In this document: positions 9,923 to 18,369 of the stretch, piece after piece
Layout of the letters: each line of letters starts with the position of its first letter
How positions within the stretch are numbered: the first letter of the stretch is position 1
NCBI RefSeq assembly: GCF_041075285.1
Contig: NZ_CP163512.1
Span: 2,790,001 to 2,854,000 of the forward strand
From: Providencia rettgeri
GTDB taxonomy: Bacteria > Pseudomonadota > Gammaproteobacteria > Enterobacterales > Enterobacteriaceae
Direction of reading: 5' to 3'
DNA: 64,000 nt
Notes under the pieces: generated by a model
What the model was told of the DNA's origin: nothing
Seen by the model: the letters and a program-made list of their open reading frames with translations, nothing else
Databases searched by the model: none
Translations under genes and position numbers: made by a program

Positions 9923-10774
9923 ATGGTGCTGATGATTGTCAGCGGCCGTTCCGGTTCGGGGAAATCCGTTGCCTTACGTGCGCTGGAAGATATGGGTTTC
10001 TATTGCGTGGATAACCTGCCAGTTGTGTTACTGCCAGAGTTAGCCAATTCATTGGCTGATCGTAATATTTCAGCAGCGGTGAGCATCGACGTGCGTAATA
10101 TGCCCGATAATCCAGAAGTGTTTGAAGAAGCGATTGATAAATTACCCGCTAGCTTCTCTCCGCAGTTGTTGTTTCTGGATGCAGATCGCAACACCTTGAT
10201 CCGTCGTTACAGTGATACTCGCAGGTTACACCCACTTTCAAGCAAGAATCTTTCTCTTGAAAGCGCGATTGACGAAGAAAATGAGCTTCTTGAGCCGCTG
10301 CGCTCACGGGCAGACTTGGTCATTGATACGTCAGAAATGTCTGTCCATGAATTAGCGGAAATGCTTAGAACACGTTTAATGGGTAAACGTGAACGCGAAC
10401 TCACCATGGTATTTGAATCTTTCGGTTTTAAGCATGGTATCCCTATTGATGCTGACTATGTTTTTGATGTGCGTTTTTTACCTAACCCACACTGGGATCC
10501 AAAATTACGCCCGATGACGGGGCTTGATCGCCCTGTTGCAGCATTCTTGGATAGGCACACTGAGGTTCATAACTTTATCTACCAAACGCGTAGCTATTTA
10601 GAGTTATGGCTACCGATGTTAGAAACCAACAACCGCAGTTATTTGACAGTGGCGATTGGCTGTACGGGGGGGAAACACCGTTCCGTCTATGTTGCCGAAC
10701 AACTTGCGGATTACTTTCGTTCCCGTGGCAAAAACGTGCAATCACGCCATAGAACGCTAGAAAAACGCAAGTAG
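9923..10774 (+). CDS. rapZ: RNase adapter protein RapZ
   Basis: A 283-residue RapZ (YvcJ) protein. In E. coli it binds the sRNA GlmZ and delivers it to RNase E, tuning GlmS levels. It has an N-terminal kinase-like fold with Walker A GRSGSGKS (about 8-15), a Walker B-like segment, and a basic C-terminal RNA-binding tail ([17 protein letters not shown]). The gene lies between ptsN and ptsO as in E. coli. Confidence 0.96.
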   Translation: MVLMIVSGRSGSGKSVALRALEDMGFYCVDNLPVVLLPELANSLADRNISAAVSIDVRNMPDNPEVFEEAIDKLPASFSPQLLFLDADRNTLIRRYSDTRRLHPLSSKNLSLESAIDEENELLEPLRSRADLVIDTSEMSVHELAEMLRTRLMGKRERELTMVFESFGFKHGIPIDADYVFDVRFLPNPHWDPKLRPMTGLDRPVAAFLDRHTEVHNFIYQTRSYLELWLPMLETNNRSYLTVAIGCTGGKHRSVYVAEQLADYFRSRGKNVQSRHRTLEKRK

Positions 10775-10781
10775 CCAGTAA

Positions 10782-11072
10782 ATGACCGTCAAAGCAACCA
10801 TAACGCTCAAGAATCGCCTCGGTATGCATGCAAGACCGGCAATGTTACTTTATGATTTAGTTCAACAATTTAACTCTAAGGTTATTTTGCGGAATAATAG
10901 CCAAATTGAGGCAGAGGCCGATAGCGTTATTGCAATGTTGATGTTAGACTCGGAACAAGGCAGTAAAATTGATATTGAGGTTAGTGGCACTGATGAAAAT
11001 CAGGCATTAGCCGCCATTGTTAACCTATTCGACAGTGGATTTGACGAGCTAGATGAGCTTAGCGAAGATTAA
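10782..11072 (+). CDS. ptsO: Nitrogen PTS phosphocarrier NPr
   Basis: A 96-residue HPr-like protein that passes phosphate from PtsP to PtsN. The active histidine is H16 in GMHARPA. Typical HPr features such as ADSVIAMLML are present. It starts 7 bases after rapZ and ends the rpoN-linked gene series. Confidence 0.95.
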   Translation: MTVKATITLKNRLGMHARPAMLLYDLVQQFNSKVILRNNSQIEAEADSVIAMLMLDSEQGSKIDIEVSGTDENQALAAIVNLFDSGFDELDELSED

Positions 11073-11208
11073 ATAAGCTTGTTTCAGCCTAACAACAAAA
11101 ATATCAATATGCGTATTTTTACAAAGGTAGGCTTGGAGATCGTGATCCTGATCTCTTCCCTTTAAAGCGCATAGCGCCTAATATTTTAATCAAAATTTAT
11201 TTATAGCG

Positions 11209-11237
11209 ACACCCCCTACCTTCTGGGGGGGGGGTGT
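11209..11237 (+). repeat. C-tract/G-tract hairpin with ten consecutive G upstream of rnk
   Basis: ACACCCCC (11209-11216) pairs with GGGGGTGT (11230-11237). The right arm lies in an uninterrupted run of ten G (11225-11234). It sits 31 bases before the rnk start and could act as a terminator for ptsO or as a slippage-prone element in the rnk leader. Confidence 0.6.
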
Positions 11238-11267
11238 TTGCTTTGTACGTCTCTATTGGAGTGTGGT

Positions 11268-11678
11268 ATGACAAAGCCAACAATTATTATCAATGATTTA
11301 GATGCTGAACGCTTAGATGCACTGATGGAACAGCCGGCTTACGCAGGTACCCCTGTTGCTGAAGCGCTCAATGATGAACTTGACCGTGCAGACATTCTTA
11401 GTCCACAAGAAATTCCTGCTGACGTGGTCACCATGAACAGTACAGTTCGCTTTTTAGATTTGATCAGCAACGAAGAGCGTACACGTACACTCGTTTATCC
11501 TGCTTCGCTAAAAGATAGTGCAGAACAGTTATCTGTTATGGCGCCTATCGGTGCTGCACTATTAGGTCTGCATATCGGCGATGAAATTAGCTGGGAATTG
11601 CCAAACGGTGTGCAAACACGAGTTCGCGTCCTTGAAATCATCTATCAGCCAGAAGCGGCTGGCGAATTTCACCGTTAA
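11268..11678 (+). CDS. rnk: Nucleoside diphosphate kinase regulator Rnk
   Basis: A 136-residue Rnk protein, a GreA/GreB C-terminal-domain homologue that binds RNA polymerase through the secondary channel. Its family features are the N-terminal helical hairpin and the C-terminal FKBP-like domain ([29 protein letters not shown]). I start it at the ATG at 11268, which follows GGAG and gives [17 protein letters not shown] as in the family; the upstream ATG at 11238 would add ten unsupported residues. Confidence 0.93.
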   Translation: MTKPTIIINDLDAERLDALMEQPAYAGTPVAEALNDELDRADILSPQEIPADVVTMNSTVRFLDLISNEERTRTLVYPASLKDSAEQLSVMAPIGAALLGLHIGDEISWELPNGVQTRVRVLEIIYQPEAAGEFHR

Positions 11679-11868
11679 TATCGACTTGCTGAATTAAGGA
11701 TGGCTTAGCGAAAAAAGTTTTCTTAAGAAACTCAGTCAAGTCCTCTGGCATATTCAGGCACTCAATGAGTGCCTGAGGTTGTTGACAAAGCGGGATAAAA
11801 GCGTGGTTTTTCCCACTTTGTGTTATCAGGCGAAAATCAATAAATTGATTTTCCTTGTTTATTTTCAA
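11638..11868 (-). CDS. Possible small protein, convergent with rnk
   Basis: A 76-codon frame with a TTG start and no clear ribosome binding site. It overlaps the last 41 bases of rnk on the other strand. The composition looks protein-like ([27 protein letters not shown]), but I recognise no family. A perfect palindrome (11755-11775) lies inside it. It may be non-coding 3' sequence of rnk. Confidence 0.3.
   Translation of the reverse strand: MKINKENQFIDFRLITQSGKNHAFIPLCQQPQALIECLNMPEDLTEFLKKTFFAKPSLIQQVDINGEIRQPLLADR
11755..11775. repeat. Palindrome, first copy
   Basis: The palindrome CAGGCACTCAATGAGTGCCTG lies downstream of rnk. Its 19-base core is repeated at 11916-11934. This copy has no U-run. 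Confidence 0.75.
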
Positions 11869-11915
11869 AACCTATCCAACCTGCCGCCAAACATGTTATG
11901 TTTGTCAGCAGTCTG

Positions 11916-11943
11916 AGGCACTCAATGAGTGCCTTTTTCTATT
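11916..11943 (+). terminator. Terminator downstream of rnk, second palindrome copy
   Basis: AGGCACTC and GAGTGCCT form an 8-bp stem with a three-base loop, followed by TTTTTCTATTTT. It is well formed for the plus strand and is the likely end of the rnk transcript, 240 bases past its stop. The stem is the same 19-base palindrome as at 11755. Confidence 0.75.
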
Positions 11944-11966
11944 TTAATTGCTTATAATGATATAAG

Positions 11967-12431
11967 TTAACGTTTTTTCGTCATATTAATCAACCTATTG
12001 TGTTCCCATTGGTGAAAAAGTTTATCCAATAAAAACAGTTTGATTACCTTTATGGTTAACACTCCTCCCCAAATAGCGCTAACCCAAATAGGCCAATGGC
12101 GTTCCGGTGTATAAAAATAATTAGCAGTATAAAGTATTGCGCATACAATAATCGCTATTATTATATTTTTCAGTAGCTTTGTTTCATCCTTTACCCGCTT
12201 TTTAACCTCTTTTATCCGATTATCCAGCTCAACGCTTTCAGGTAAAGGCGTAGATGTCAGCTCAGACACACTCACATTAAACACCGATGCTAATGCACTC
12301 AGTGTTTCTAAACTGGGTATCTCATTGTTCTCAATGCGTTGGATGGTCCTTGTACTGAGCGATGATAGCTGAGCAAGTTGCTCCTGAGACCAAGCTCTTT
12401 CTAGCCTCAACTGCTTAATCTTATTTTCCAT
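11967..12431 (-). CDS. XRE-family regulator with C-terminal membrane segments
   Basis: A 154-residue protein with an N-terminal HTH_3 domain (residues 4-58; SQEQLAQLSSLSTRTIQRIENNE) and, after a charged linker, two hydrophobic segments (about 89-108 and 113-134) resembling the 2TM tail seen in some XRE proteins. It is presumably a membrane-tethered regulator of nearby or own expression; the target is unknown. A MITE-like element begins 31 bases upstream of its start codon, so its promoter lies in or is shaped by that element. I found no partner gene. Confidence 0.8.
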   Translation of the reverse strand: MENKIKQLRLERAWSQEQLAQLSSLSTRTIQRIENNEIPSLETLSALASVFNVSVSELTSTPLPESVELDNRIKEVKKRVKDETKLLKNIIIAIIVCAILYTANYFYTPERHWPIWVSAIWGGVLTIKVIKLFLLDKLFHQWEHNRLINMTKKR

Positions 12432-12461
12432 AATAACCTACCTTAAAAATTAAATAAGTCG

Positions 12462-12735
12462 TAGGGGCTGTTTATCTTTGATGGTCAATTTTTATTCGGA
12501 TTAAAGCCATTTAGGTAAGGCGAGAGGTTCGCCGCCGAATGAACCGGGCAGGAGCCTCTCAACGCAGCATTAAATGAGTGAAGCGTGCTTTAATCAAACC
12601 CGTAGGGCAGCGTTTAAGGACAATAGTTGATTAAAATCGTCTTCAGTTAGCACGACGGATATATTTAGCTATTTTGGGGGTGTTTCTTAACCTTTATTAG
12701 CGGTAAAAATCAGCAGCAAAGATAAACAGCCCCTA
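12462..12735. mobile_element. MITE-like element with 19-bp terminal inverted repeats
   Basis: The left end TAGGGGCTGTTTATCTTTG (12462-12480) is the exact reverse complement of the right end at 12717-12735. Excluding the outer TA on each side (possible target duplication) the element is 270 bp. It has no open frame of any size and contains an internal GAGAGG/CCTCTC hairpin. The absence of a transposase and the perfect ends suggest a miniature element mobilised in trans; TA duplication would fit IS630- or IS427-type enzymes. Related single ends occur at 18042 and 44831. Confidence 0.8.
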
Positions 12736-12837
12736 GGGTATGGCTACACTATCAACCTAGCACAATGATGACCACGACAGCATGACGTCATAATGACGAC
12801 ACCGCAGTGACAATGATAAAACCTATTTTATAGAATA

Positions 12838-12868
12838 AGAAAAAACACCCAATAACCAATGTATTAGG
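12838..12868 (-). terminator. Terminator of pmbA
   Basis: On the minus strand CCTAATA and TATTGGG form a stem (one G-U pair), followed by TGTTTTTTCTT. It lies 36 bases past the pmbA stop codon. Confidence 0.65.
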
Positions 12869-12903
12869 CGCTTTATTTCACACAATGACGAAGAATAAAA
12901 GGG

Positions 12904-14244
12904 CTACTCTCCCGCAATACTCATTTCAGGGATCAACACTGAGCCACACTGAATGTTACTGCGAGTTTCGATATCATCTGCAATTGTCACCATATTTGCC
13001 CACATATCTTTTAAGTTACCAGCGATGGTTATTTCGCTCACTGGGTATTGGATTTCGCCATTTTCAACCCAAAAACCGGAAGCACCACGCGAATAGTCGC
13101 CAGTAATACCACTCACGCCTTGGCCCATTAATTCAGTAACCACTAGACCAGTTCCCATTTGTTTGAGTAATGCATCGAAAGAAAGACCTTGCCCTGCAAT
13201 ACGCCAGTTATGAATGCCCCCTGCGTGCCCAGTGCTTTGTAAGCCCAGTTTTCTTGCGGAATAGCTGGTCATTAACCATGTTTGCAAAACGCCATTTTCG
13301 ACGATATTTCGCTCACAAGTGCGTACACCTTCGCTATCAAATGGTGAAGACGCTAAGCCTCCGATTAAGTGGGGCTGCTCATTAATCGTTAACCAGCTAG
13401 GCAAAATTTGTTTACCGAGACTGTCTAATAAGAATGATGATTTACGGTAAATACTGCTGCCGCTGATCGCCCCAACAAGGTGACCAAATAACCCTGTCGC
13501 CACTTCTGAGGCAAAAATCACTGGCGCTTTCATGGTTGGTAGTTTTCTTGGCGATAAACGCGCTAACGTGCGACGTGCACATTCTTGACCAACCCACTCT
13601 GGGGATTGCAACGCAGCCACACTGCGACCAATGGTGTAAGCATAATCACGTTCCATATCGCCATTATGTTCTGCAATGACGCAACTCGACATAGAATAGC
13701 GGCTTGAACAGTAGCTTTGCAGCATGCCGTGGGAATTACCAAACACACGCACGCCATAATGACCATTAAAACTACCGCCTTCGGTATTCACGATGCGTGG
13801 ATCTGCGTTTAGCGCTGACATTTCAGCTGTAGACGCAAAGCGGATCGCTTCTTCAGGGGAGAGCTCCGTCCCTTGGAATAAATTAAGATCAGGCGCCTCA
13901 AAAGCCAATAGCGATTTATCCGCAGGCCCGGCACACGGATCTTCAGAGGTGTAATTGGCAATATCGATAGCGGCTTGAACCGTGCGCTCAATGGCTTCAG
14001 GGCTCAAATCCGTTGATGATGCACTCCCTTTACGCTGTTGATGGTACACCGTGATCCCAAGTGCGCCGTCACTATTAAACTCCACATTTTCAACTTCGCC
14101 TTGGCGAGTGCTAACGCTGATCCCTGTACTTTTATTCACCGCAACTTCAGCGGCATCACAACGTGATTTTGCAAATTCTAGTGCGTGCGCAACGGCATCT
14201 TCGAGTTTTTGACGTTGTTCTGTGACTTGTTCGATTACACTCAT
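12904..14244 (-). CDS. pmbA: TldD/TldE heterodimer subunit PmbA (TldE)
   Basis: A 446-residue TldE-type protein. With TldD (also in this window at 18945) it forms the protease that degrades unfolded peptides, matures microcin B17 and degrades the CcdA antitoxin in E. coli. PmbA lacks the HExxH motif of its partner. Sequence landmarks are [34 protein letters not shown] and FDSEGVRT. The ATG at 14244 gives [15 protein letters not shown], matching the family; an ATG at 14289 would add an unsupported 15 residues. It is divergent from darP. Confidence 0.94.
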   Translation of the reverse strand: MSVIEQVTEQRQKLEDAVAHALEFAKSRCDAAEVAVNKSTGISVSTRQGEVENVEFNSDGALGITVYHQQRKGSASSTDLSPEAIERTVQAAIDIANYTSEDPCAGPADKSLLAFEAPDLNLFQGTELSPEEAIRFASTAEMSALNADPRIVNTEGGSFNGHYGVRVFGNSHGMLQSYCSSRYSMSSCVIAEHNGDMERDYAYTIGRSVAALQSPEWVGQECARRTLARLSPRKLPTMKAPVIFASEVATGLFGHLVGAISGSSIYRKSSFLLDSLGKQILPSWLTINEQPHLIGGLASSPFDSEGVRTCERNIVENGVLQTWLMTSYSARKLGLQSTGHAGGIHNWRIAGQGLSFDALLKQMGTGLVVTELMGQGVSGITGDYSRGASGFWVENGEIQYPVSEITIAGNLKDMWANMVTIADDIETRSNIQCGSVLIPEMSIAGE

Positions 14245-14423
14245 GCATTCAATCCAATAATGTGGGGAAATGTTTTTCTGCCCTAACATGCAAATGCTAG
14301 GTAGTCATCAAGGGCTTTTCCCAGTTACAATAGATAATAATCAAATGGTAACACTCACAACGCAGTAAATCATATTAATTACGCGTAATTTCACTACTGT
14401 GTTAAGTAAAAAGGAAAATCGAT

Positions 14424-14969
14424 ATGGCCAAACAGCCTGATGACTGGCTGGATGACATCCCAGCGCCGCAAGATGAAGACGATGAGGAGATCATTTGGGT
14501 CAGCAAAAGCGAAATTAAACGCGATGCTGAGATCCTCAAAAAACTGGGGGCTGAACTCGTTGATTTAAGTAAAAGCGAGCTAGAACGTATTCCATTAGAC
14601 ACTCAATTACTGGAGGCTATTGAGCTTGCTCAGAAAATCAAGCGTGAAGGTCGCCGTCGGCAGTTACAGCTTATCGGTAAATTATTGCGTTCACGTGAAG
14701 TGGAACCGATTACCGAAGCCCTTGATAAACTAAAAAATCGTCATAACCAACAAGTCGTGATCCTGCATAAATTAGAAGATTTACGCACCCGCTTACTTGA
14801 AGGGGGTGATGACGTGATTGAAGAAGTGGTTGCCTTGTTCCCAACCACAGACAGGCAACAGCTACGCGCCCTTGTGCGCAATGCGAAAAAAGAGCGTGAA
14901 AGTAATAAACCACCAAAAGCCTATCGTCAAATATTCCAATATTTGAAAGACCAATCTGAAATTGCCTAA
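14424..14969 (+). CDS. darP: Ribosome biogenesis factor DarP (YjgA)
   Basis: A 181-residue DUF615 protein. DarP associates with late 50S ribosomal precursors and helps peptidyl-transferase centre folding. The highly charged, mainly helical sequence shows SKSELKRDAE-like, [12 protein letters not shown] and the C-terminal [15 protein letters not shown]. It is divergent from pmbA, as is common in enterobacteria. Confidence 0.93.
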   Translation: MAKQPDDWLDDIPAPQDEDDEEIIWVSKSEIKRDAEILKKLGAELVDLSKSELERIPLDTQLLEAIELAQKIKREGRRRQLQLIGKLLRSREVEPITEALDKLKNRHNQQVVILHKLEDLRTRLLEGGDDVIEEVVALFPTTDRQQLRALVRNAKKERESNKPPKAYRQIFQYLKDQSEIA

Positions 14970-14971
14970 TC

Positions 14972-15006
14972 TTTTCCCCTACGCCTATTTTTCGGCTAGG
15001 GGAAAA
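14972..15006 (+). terminator. Hairpin after darP
   Basis: TTTTCCCCTA and TAGGGGAAAA form a ten-base stem with an additional GCC/GGC extension around a T-rich loop. There is no U-run after it on either strand, so it may be a weak terminator or an mRNA-stabilising end. Confidence 0.55.
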
Positions 15007-15123
15007 TCCTAAAAAGTATCCCCGCCATTGATAGCCTGCTTAAAGGGGCGTACTATTCCTCTGTTAGTCATACTCTGACCCGTATTATCGCGGCTGCTGA
15101 CCACGATAAATCATGAGGAAGAT

Positions 15124-15378
15124 ATGAATAATACTCGAAATAGAGCATGGCGTAGAGCCCAAGCTCGTACCAATAAATCACGTGATCAGCTGAATGCTCG
15201 TTTTGTCGACCACTATACACCAGAAAAAAACTGGAAACAGATGTATGGACGCAGTAAAAAGATGATCCGCGCAGCCCAACTCGGCATGGCCTACCCGCAA
15301 GTGAGCAGTGCCAAACTGGTGCGTAACAGCTTGGATGAGATACAAGAAACAGGTGAATATTTTATTCATTTGCAGTAA
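15124..15378 (+). CDS. Small basic protein of unknown function
   Basis: An 84-residue protein with a strong ribosome binding site (GAGGAAG) before its ATG. The N-terminal quarter is very arginine-rich (RNRAWRRAQARTNKSR), which suggests nucleic-acid or ribosome contact. I recognise no family. Its 3' end overlaps the next gene by 26 to 44 bases, so the two are probably translated together. Confidence 0.7.
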   Translation: MNNTRNRAWRRAQARTNKSRDQLNARFVDHYTPEKNWKQMYGRSKKMIRAAQLGMAYPQVSSAKLVRNSLDEIQETGEYFIHLQ

Positions 15379-15673
15379 AAATCAATGGCGTAGCCCAACC
15401 GCTGAACAGATCTGGCGCAATCATGAAAGCTGGGTCACCCGTTCAGCGGGAACAAGCCGTCATGCCAAACGCCCCATCAATGCCGAGTTAATCCGTTGGG
15501 CTGATGTTATTTTTGTGATGGAACAAAAACACAAAAACCGTCTTAAGGCTGATTACTCTCGGCTACTTGAGCACAAACCTCTGCACGTTCTCGATATTCC
15601 CGATAATTTTCAATATATGGATCCCGATTTAATTAAAATCTTACAAGATACCGTACCCAGCTATCTGTGTTAA
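15335..15673 (+). CDS. Low-molecular-weight tyrosine phosphatase-like protein (COG4551 type)
   Basis: About 112 residues. It carries the phosphatase P-loop as Cx5RS in CSKNQWRSPTAE and a later DIPDNFQYMDPDLI segment resembling the acid loop region of this family. Start choice: ATG at 15335 (MRYKKQVNILFIC) or GTG at 15353 (VNILFIC); both overlap the upstream small gene, and the family usually begins just before the NILFIC strand. The substrate is unknown. The intact P-loop suggests a working enzyme. Confidence 0.75.
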   Translation: MRYKKQVNILFICSKNQWRSPTAEQIWRNHESWVTRSAGTSRHAKRPINAELIRWADVIFVMEQKHKNRLKADYSRLLEHKPLHVLDIPDNFQYMDPDLIKILQDTVPSYLC

Positions 15674-15771
15674 TCGGGTGAGTTTTTACTATGATTGCCA
15701 AATATTGCAGCGCGCTACCAATATCAAATCAATTAAAATAGTAAATTAAACCAATAGGATAGTAGCTAAAA

Positions 15772-17358
15772 ATGAAGAAATGGTTATCCTCACTTTTTGG
15801 TCAGAAACAATCTGCGTATCCATGTGTATGGGATATCAACAAGACCTCGGTTTATCAACATCTGCTTCCATGGCAAGAGCAACTTTCGCCATTACCCGAG
15901 TCTCTGTCAGAACTTCCTGACGCCCCAAATGCTGATGATAACCAAATTCGCTGGGCAAATGGAGCGGAAGATGGTGTATTAGGGCATCACGGCGTTGGTA
16001 ACAGCGAAACCGATGTCCATCAACTCTATTCGCTATTAAAAACCGCGGTTGAAAAAGGCGATAAACCCTCAGTCACTCAATTTTATCAATATGCACTTCA
16101 AAATACGCCGATTTGTTATATTGATGAACTCATTGAGCTTATCGTCAAAAGACAAGATTTGCCTGCTACTAAATTAGCAGAATTTACTGACTGGCTATTA
16201 CACAATAGCCCGGATAAAAATATCGTAAAACTGGCTATTGCCTTTAGTGTTTTTTTCCCTAGCCACGAACGGCTAAATACGCTGTATTGCCTTGCTGCAC
16301 ACGATGAATTTACGCTTTATGCCATCTTTCCTATACATGCCATGATTGAATCTCCTGAGGAATATGAAGCAATGTGGCTAAAAATGGCCAAACGTGTTGA
16401 AGGCTGGGGGCGAGTGCAACTTATCGAACGTCTACCCGAACAACTAAGTAAAGAAACGCAGCAATGGATACTCTCTGACGGTTATATGAATCAAGTTATG
16501 ATTGAATATACTGCTTGGCAATGTGCAACTTATTGTCATCTTGCAGATGAACTTGACTCATTGAGTAATATAAAATTGCTAACAGCAGCGACGCATATCC
16601 TTCAAGCGCTGATCAATGGTGGTCCTGCCCGCGATATCCATGACTATGAAGATGCGCCCCGCTGTTGTTTAACTTATTTACGACAAATAGAAAAACAGGG
16701 TTATTCATTAGAGTATTATTTTGCTGTTCAAGGGATCCTTGAATTTTTCCAAGAAAATAATGATGGGTATGAGGAGAGTGCTGACATTATTTCATTAGCA
16801 CAACAGATTTTAGATAACCCAACTTGGGATAGCTTAATCAGCGATGGCCTAAACAGCGATGATAATTCAATTTTTCGCCAAGCAACTTATGTCGCAACGT
16901 CGCGTAAGCAAGACGTTTTTTCATACCTCTATGAAAAACAATGTGCTCACCCAGAAAGCAATCTGTGGTATGAGTTAATGCAAACCGATGATGTTGAAAA
17001 CGTTAAACAGGTGGTCGCACTAGCGGAAGAACAATTTACTTTAGCTGAAATTGCCACGGGCCCTCGTGATGACTTAGGCATTGGCCCTAACTATCAACCA
17101 CACGGTCAACTGGATTTGATTCTGCAAGAACTGCATCGCTTTCCAGGTACTGGCTTCTCGCTTATTCAATGTGCATTACAAAGCCCCGTTGTACGTAACC
17201 GTAATATGGCATTAAACGCACTATTCAGTTGGGAACGTGCCACATGGCCTACTCATTTAGAAGCATTTCTAATTAATTGCTACGATGTTGAGCCAAATAA
17301 AGAGATTAAACAACGATTTGATTCATTATTAAAAGGCTTACCCGTTGATAACAACTAA
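15772..17358 (+). CDS. Hypothetical 528-residue protein
   Basis: A long, intact, soluble-looking protein with no signal peptide or membrane helix. It is rich in aromatic residues and acidic, and appears mostly helical with HEAT-like spacing in the middle part. I recognise no catalytic motif or family. It is preceded by a 98-base gap after the phosphatase-like gene and followed by a terminator, so it may be its own unit. Confidence 0.75.
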   Translation: MKKWLSSLFGQKQSAYPCVWDINKTSVYQHLLPWQEQLSPLPESLSELPDAPNADDNQIRWANGAEDGVLGHHGVGNSETDVHQLYSLLKTAVEKGDKPSVTQFYQYALQNTPICYIDELIELIVKRQDLPATKLAEFTDWLLHNSPDKNIVKLAIAFSVFFPSHERLNTLYCLAAHDEFTLYAIFPIHAMIESPEEYEAMWLKMAKRVEGWGRVQLIERLPEQLSKETQQWILSDGYMNQVMIEYTAWQCATYCHLADELDSLSNIKLLTAATHILQALINGGPARDIHDYEDAPRCCLTYLRQIEKQGYSLEYYFAVQGILEFFQENNDGYEESADIISLAQQILDNPTWDSLISDGLNSDDNSIFRQATYVATSRKQDVFSYLYEKQCAHPESNLWYELMQTDDVENVKQVVALAEEQFTLAEIATGPRDDLGIGPNYQPHGQLDLILQELHRFPGTGFSLIQCALQSPVVRNRNMALNALFSWERATWPTHLEAFLINCYDVEPNKEIKQRFDSLLKGLPVDNN

Positions 17359-17366
17359 TGAGATAA

Positions 17367-17402
17367 GTAGGGCAGACACTGACCGCTCCGCCCTGCTTTT
17401 TA
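17367..17402 (+). terminator. Terminator after the 528-residue protein gene
   Basis: GTAGGGC pairs with GCCCTGC (one G-U pair) and is followed by TTTTTATT. It lies in the 41-base gap between two convergent genes. Confidence 0.7.
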
Positions 17403-17990
17403 TTCGCTAAATTGGTGTTTAATAACATCCAATAACGTGGGAAATGTGGTATAGCCTTCTCTGTCAAGAAAATGGCCTGCATTTTCCTCAACCATAACCT
17501 GAGTTTTTAGTGCTTCCGCCAACGCTTTTGATGATTGTGGTGAGACAATCTCATCATTACTCGATATGATTGAAATACGCTTGTCAGCAATCTTAATCAA
17601 TGAGGTATAGTTGATCGGGGTCAGGGTATGACTACGCAGTTCAGGCAATGTCTGTTGTTCTTCATCAAAGCCAGAAACTAAAATATACCCGTTAACGACT
17701 TGCGCTTTATTTTGCAAAAAGCGCAGTGCAGTGACACAACCAAGGCTATGACCAATCAGAATGGTCGCTTCATCAATGTCAAACGGAAGGTTTTGCAAGC
17801 GCTGCTGCCATTTTTCTGGATCCGGGGATAAAGCGTCTGGCATTTCTGGCACATTCACTTGTGCGCCGAGGGCTTCAAGTTGACTTTGTAACCAAGGGAA
17901 CCAATTTTTTGCAGGAGATGCTGTATAGCCATGAATAATAACAAATTTTTTATTTTGCAGTGGCAGTGACGCCGAAATGGAGTTGCTCAT
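17400..17990 (-). CDS. RBBP9/YdeN-family serine hydrolase
   Basis: A 196-residue alpha/beta hydrolase. The start FVIIHGYTASPAKNWFPWLQ is typical of the RBBP9/YdeN family, the nucleophile elbow is GHSLG (about residues 86-90), and a late aspartate (SSNDEIVSPQ) and histidine (ENAGHFLDREG) complete the triad. The substrate is unknown. It stands alone on the minus strand between a convergent gene and the barstar gene. Confidence 0.87.
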   Translation of the reverse strand: MSNSISASLPLQNKKFVIIHGYTASPAKNWFPWLQSQLEALGAQVNVPEMPDALSPDPEKWQQRLQNLPFDIDEATILIGHSLGCVTALRFLQNKAQVVNGYILVSGFDEEQQTLPELRSHTLTPINYTSLIKIADKRISIISSNDEIVSPQSSKALAEALKTQVMVEENAGHFLDREGYTTFPTLLDVIKHQFSE

Positions 17991-18041
17991 TTTAGAATTC
18001 CTATCAACTCAGTTGTTATGCTTAGACTTTACCATGAGTGC

Positions 18042-18070
18042 TAGGGGCTGTTTATCTTTGATGGTAAATT
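18042..18070 (+). repeat. Solo end of the 12462 MITE family, at the barstar 3' end
   Basis: These bases match the left end of the element at 12462 for the first 24 positions exactly (TAGGGGCTGTTTATCTTTG plus ATGGT) and then nearly so. No partner inverted end is visible nearby. It overlaps the barstar stop codon at 18069-18071, so an insertion or decay event may have set the C terminus of that protein. Confidence 0.8.
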
Positions 18071-18356
18071 AGTTAGAGCTTTTTGTTATATCTAACGCAA
18101 AAATAAACTCTTCTTCCCACATGTCTTGAGCATCGTTCATCACATCAATGACATCGGCAAATTCGATGCGTTGTTCTGCATTCATATGAGCAAAAATAAT
18201 CGTGACAGGAAGTTCAATGCCTGCGGAAACCATATCCCACAAGGCATCAAGGTTATGACCGAACCAATCTGGAAGCGAAAATTGCGCCGCAAACTGATGA
18301 TAAAAATCATCCAATGTATGTATTTGCCGAAAATCAAAGATCACTCGTTGGCTCAT
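18069..18356 (-). CDS. Barstar-family ribonuclease inhibitor
   Basis: A 95-residue barstar homologue, the cytoplasmic inhibitor of the neighbouring barnase-like RNase. The inhibitory helix and loop are clear: WFGHNLDALWD holds the counterparts of barstar D35 and D39. The counterpart of barstar E76 appears to be an aspartate (MNDAQ). I start it at 18356 (MSQRVIFDF); an upstream ATG at 18413 lies inside the RNase gene. The gap to the RNase gene is 13 bases, so the pair is one operon with the toxin first. The stop codon overlaps a mobile-element end. Confidence 0.92.
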   Translation of the reverse strand: MSQRVIFDFRQIHTLDDFYHQFAAQFSLPDWFGHNLDALWDMVSAGIELPVTIIFAHMNAEQRIEFADVIDVMNDAQDMWEEEFIFALDITKSSN

Positions 18357-18369
18357 CACTATAGGTCCT

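Noticed and set aside
11164..11190. Small GCGC hairpin followed by TAATATTTT as ptsO terminator
   Set aside because: The stem is only four to five bases and the U-run is interrupted; too weak to call.
12741..12830. Series of ATGAC/TGACG words near 12760-12815
   Set aside because: Looks like a weak repeat of a regulator half-site but spacing is irregular and I could not define a unit.
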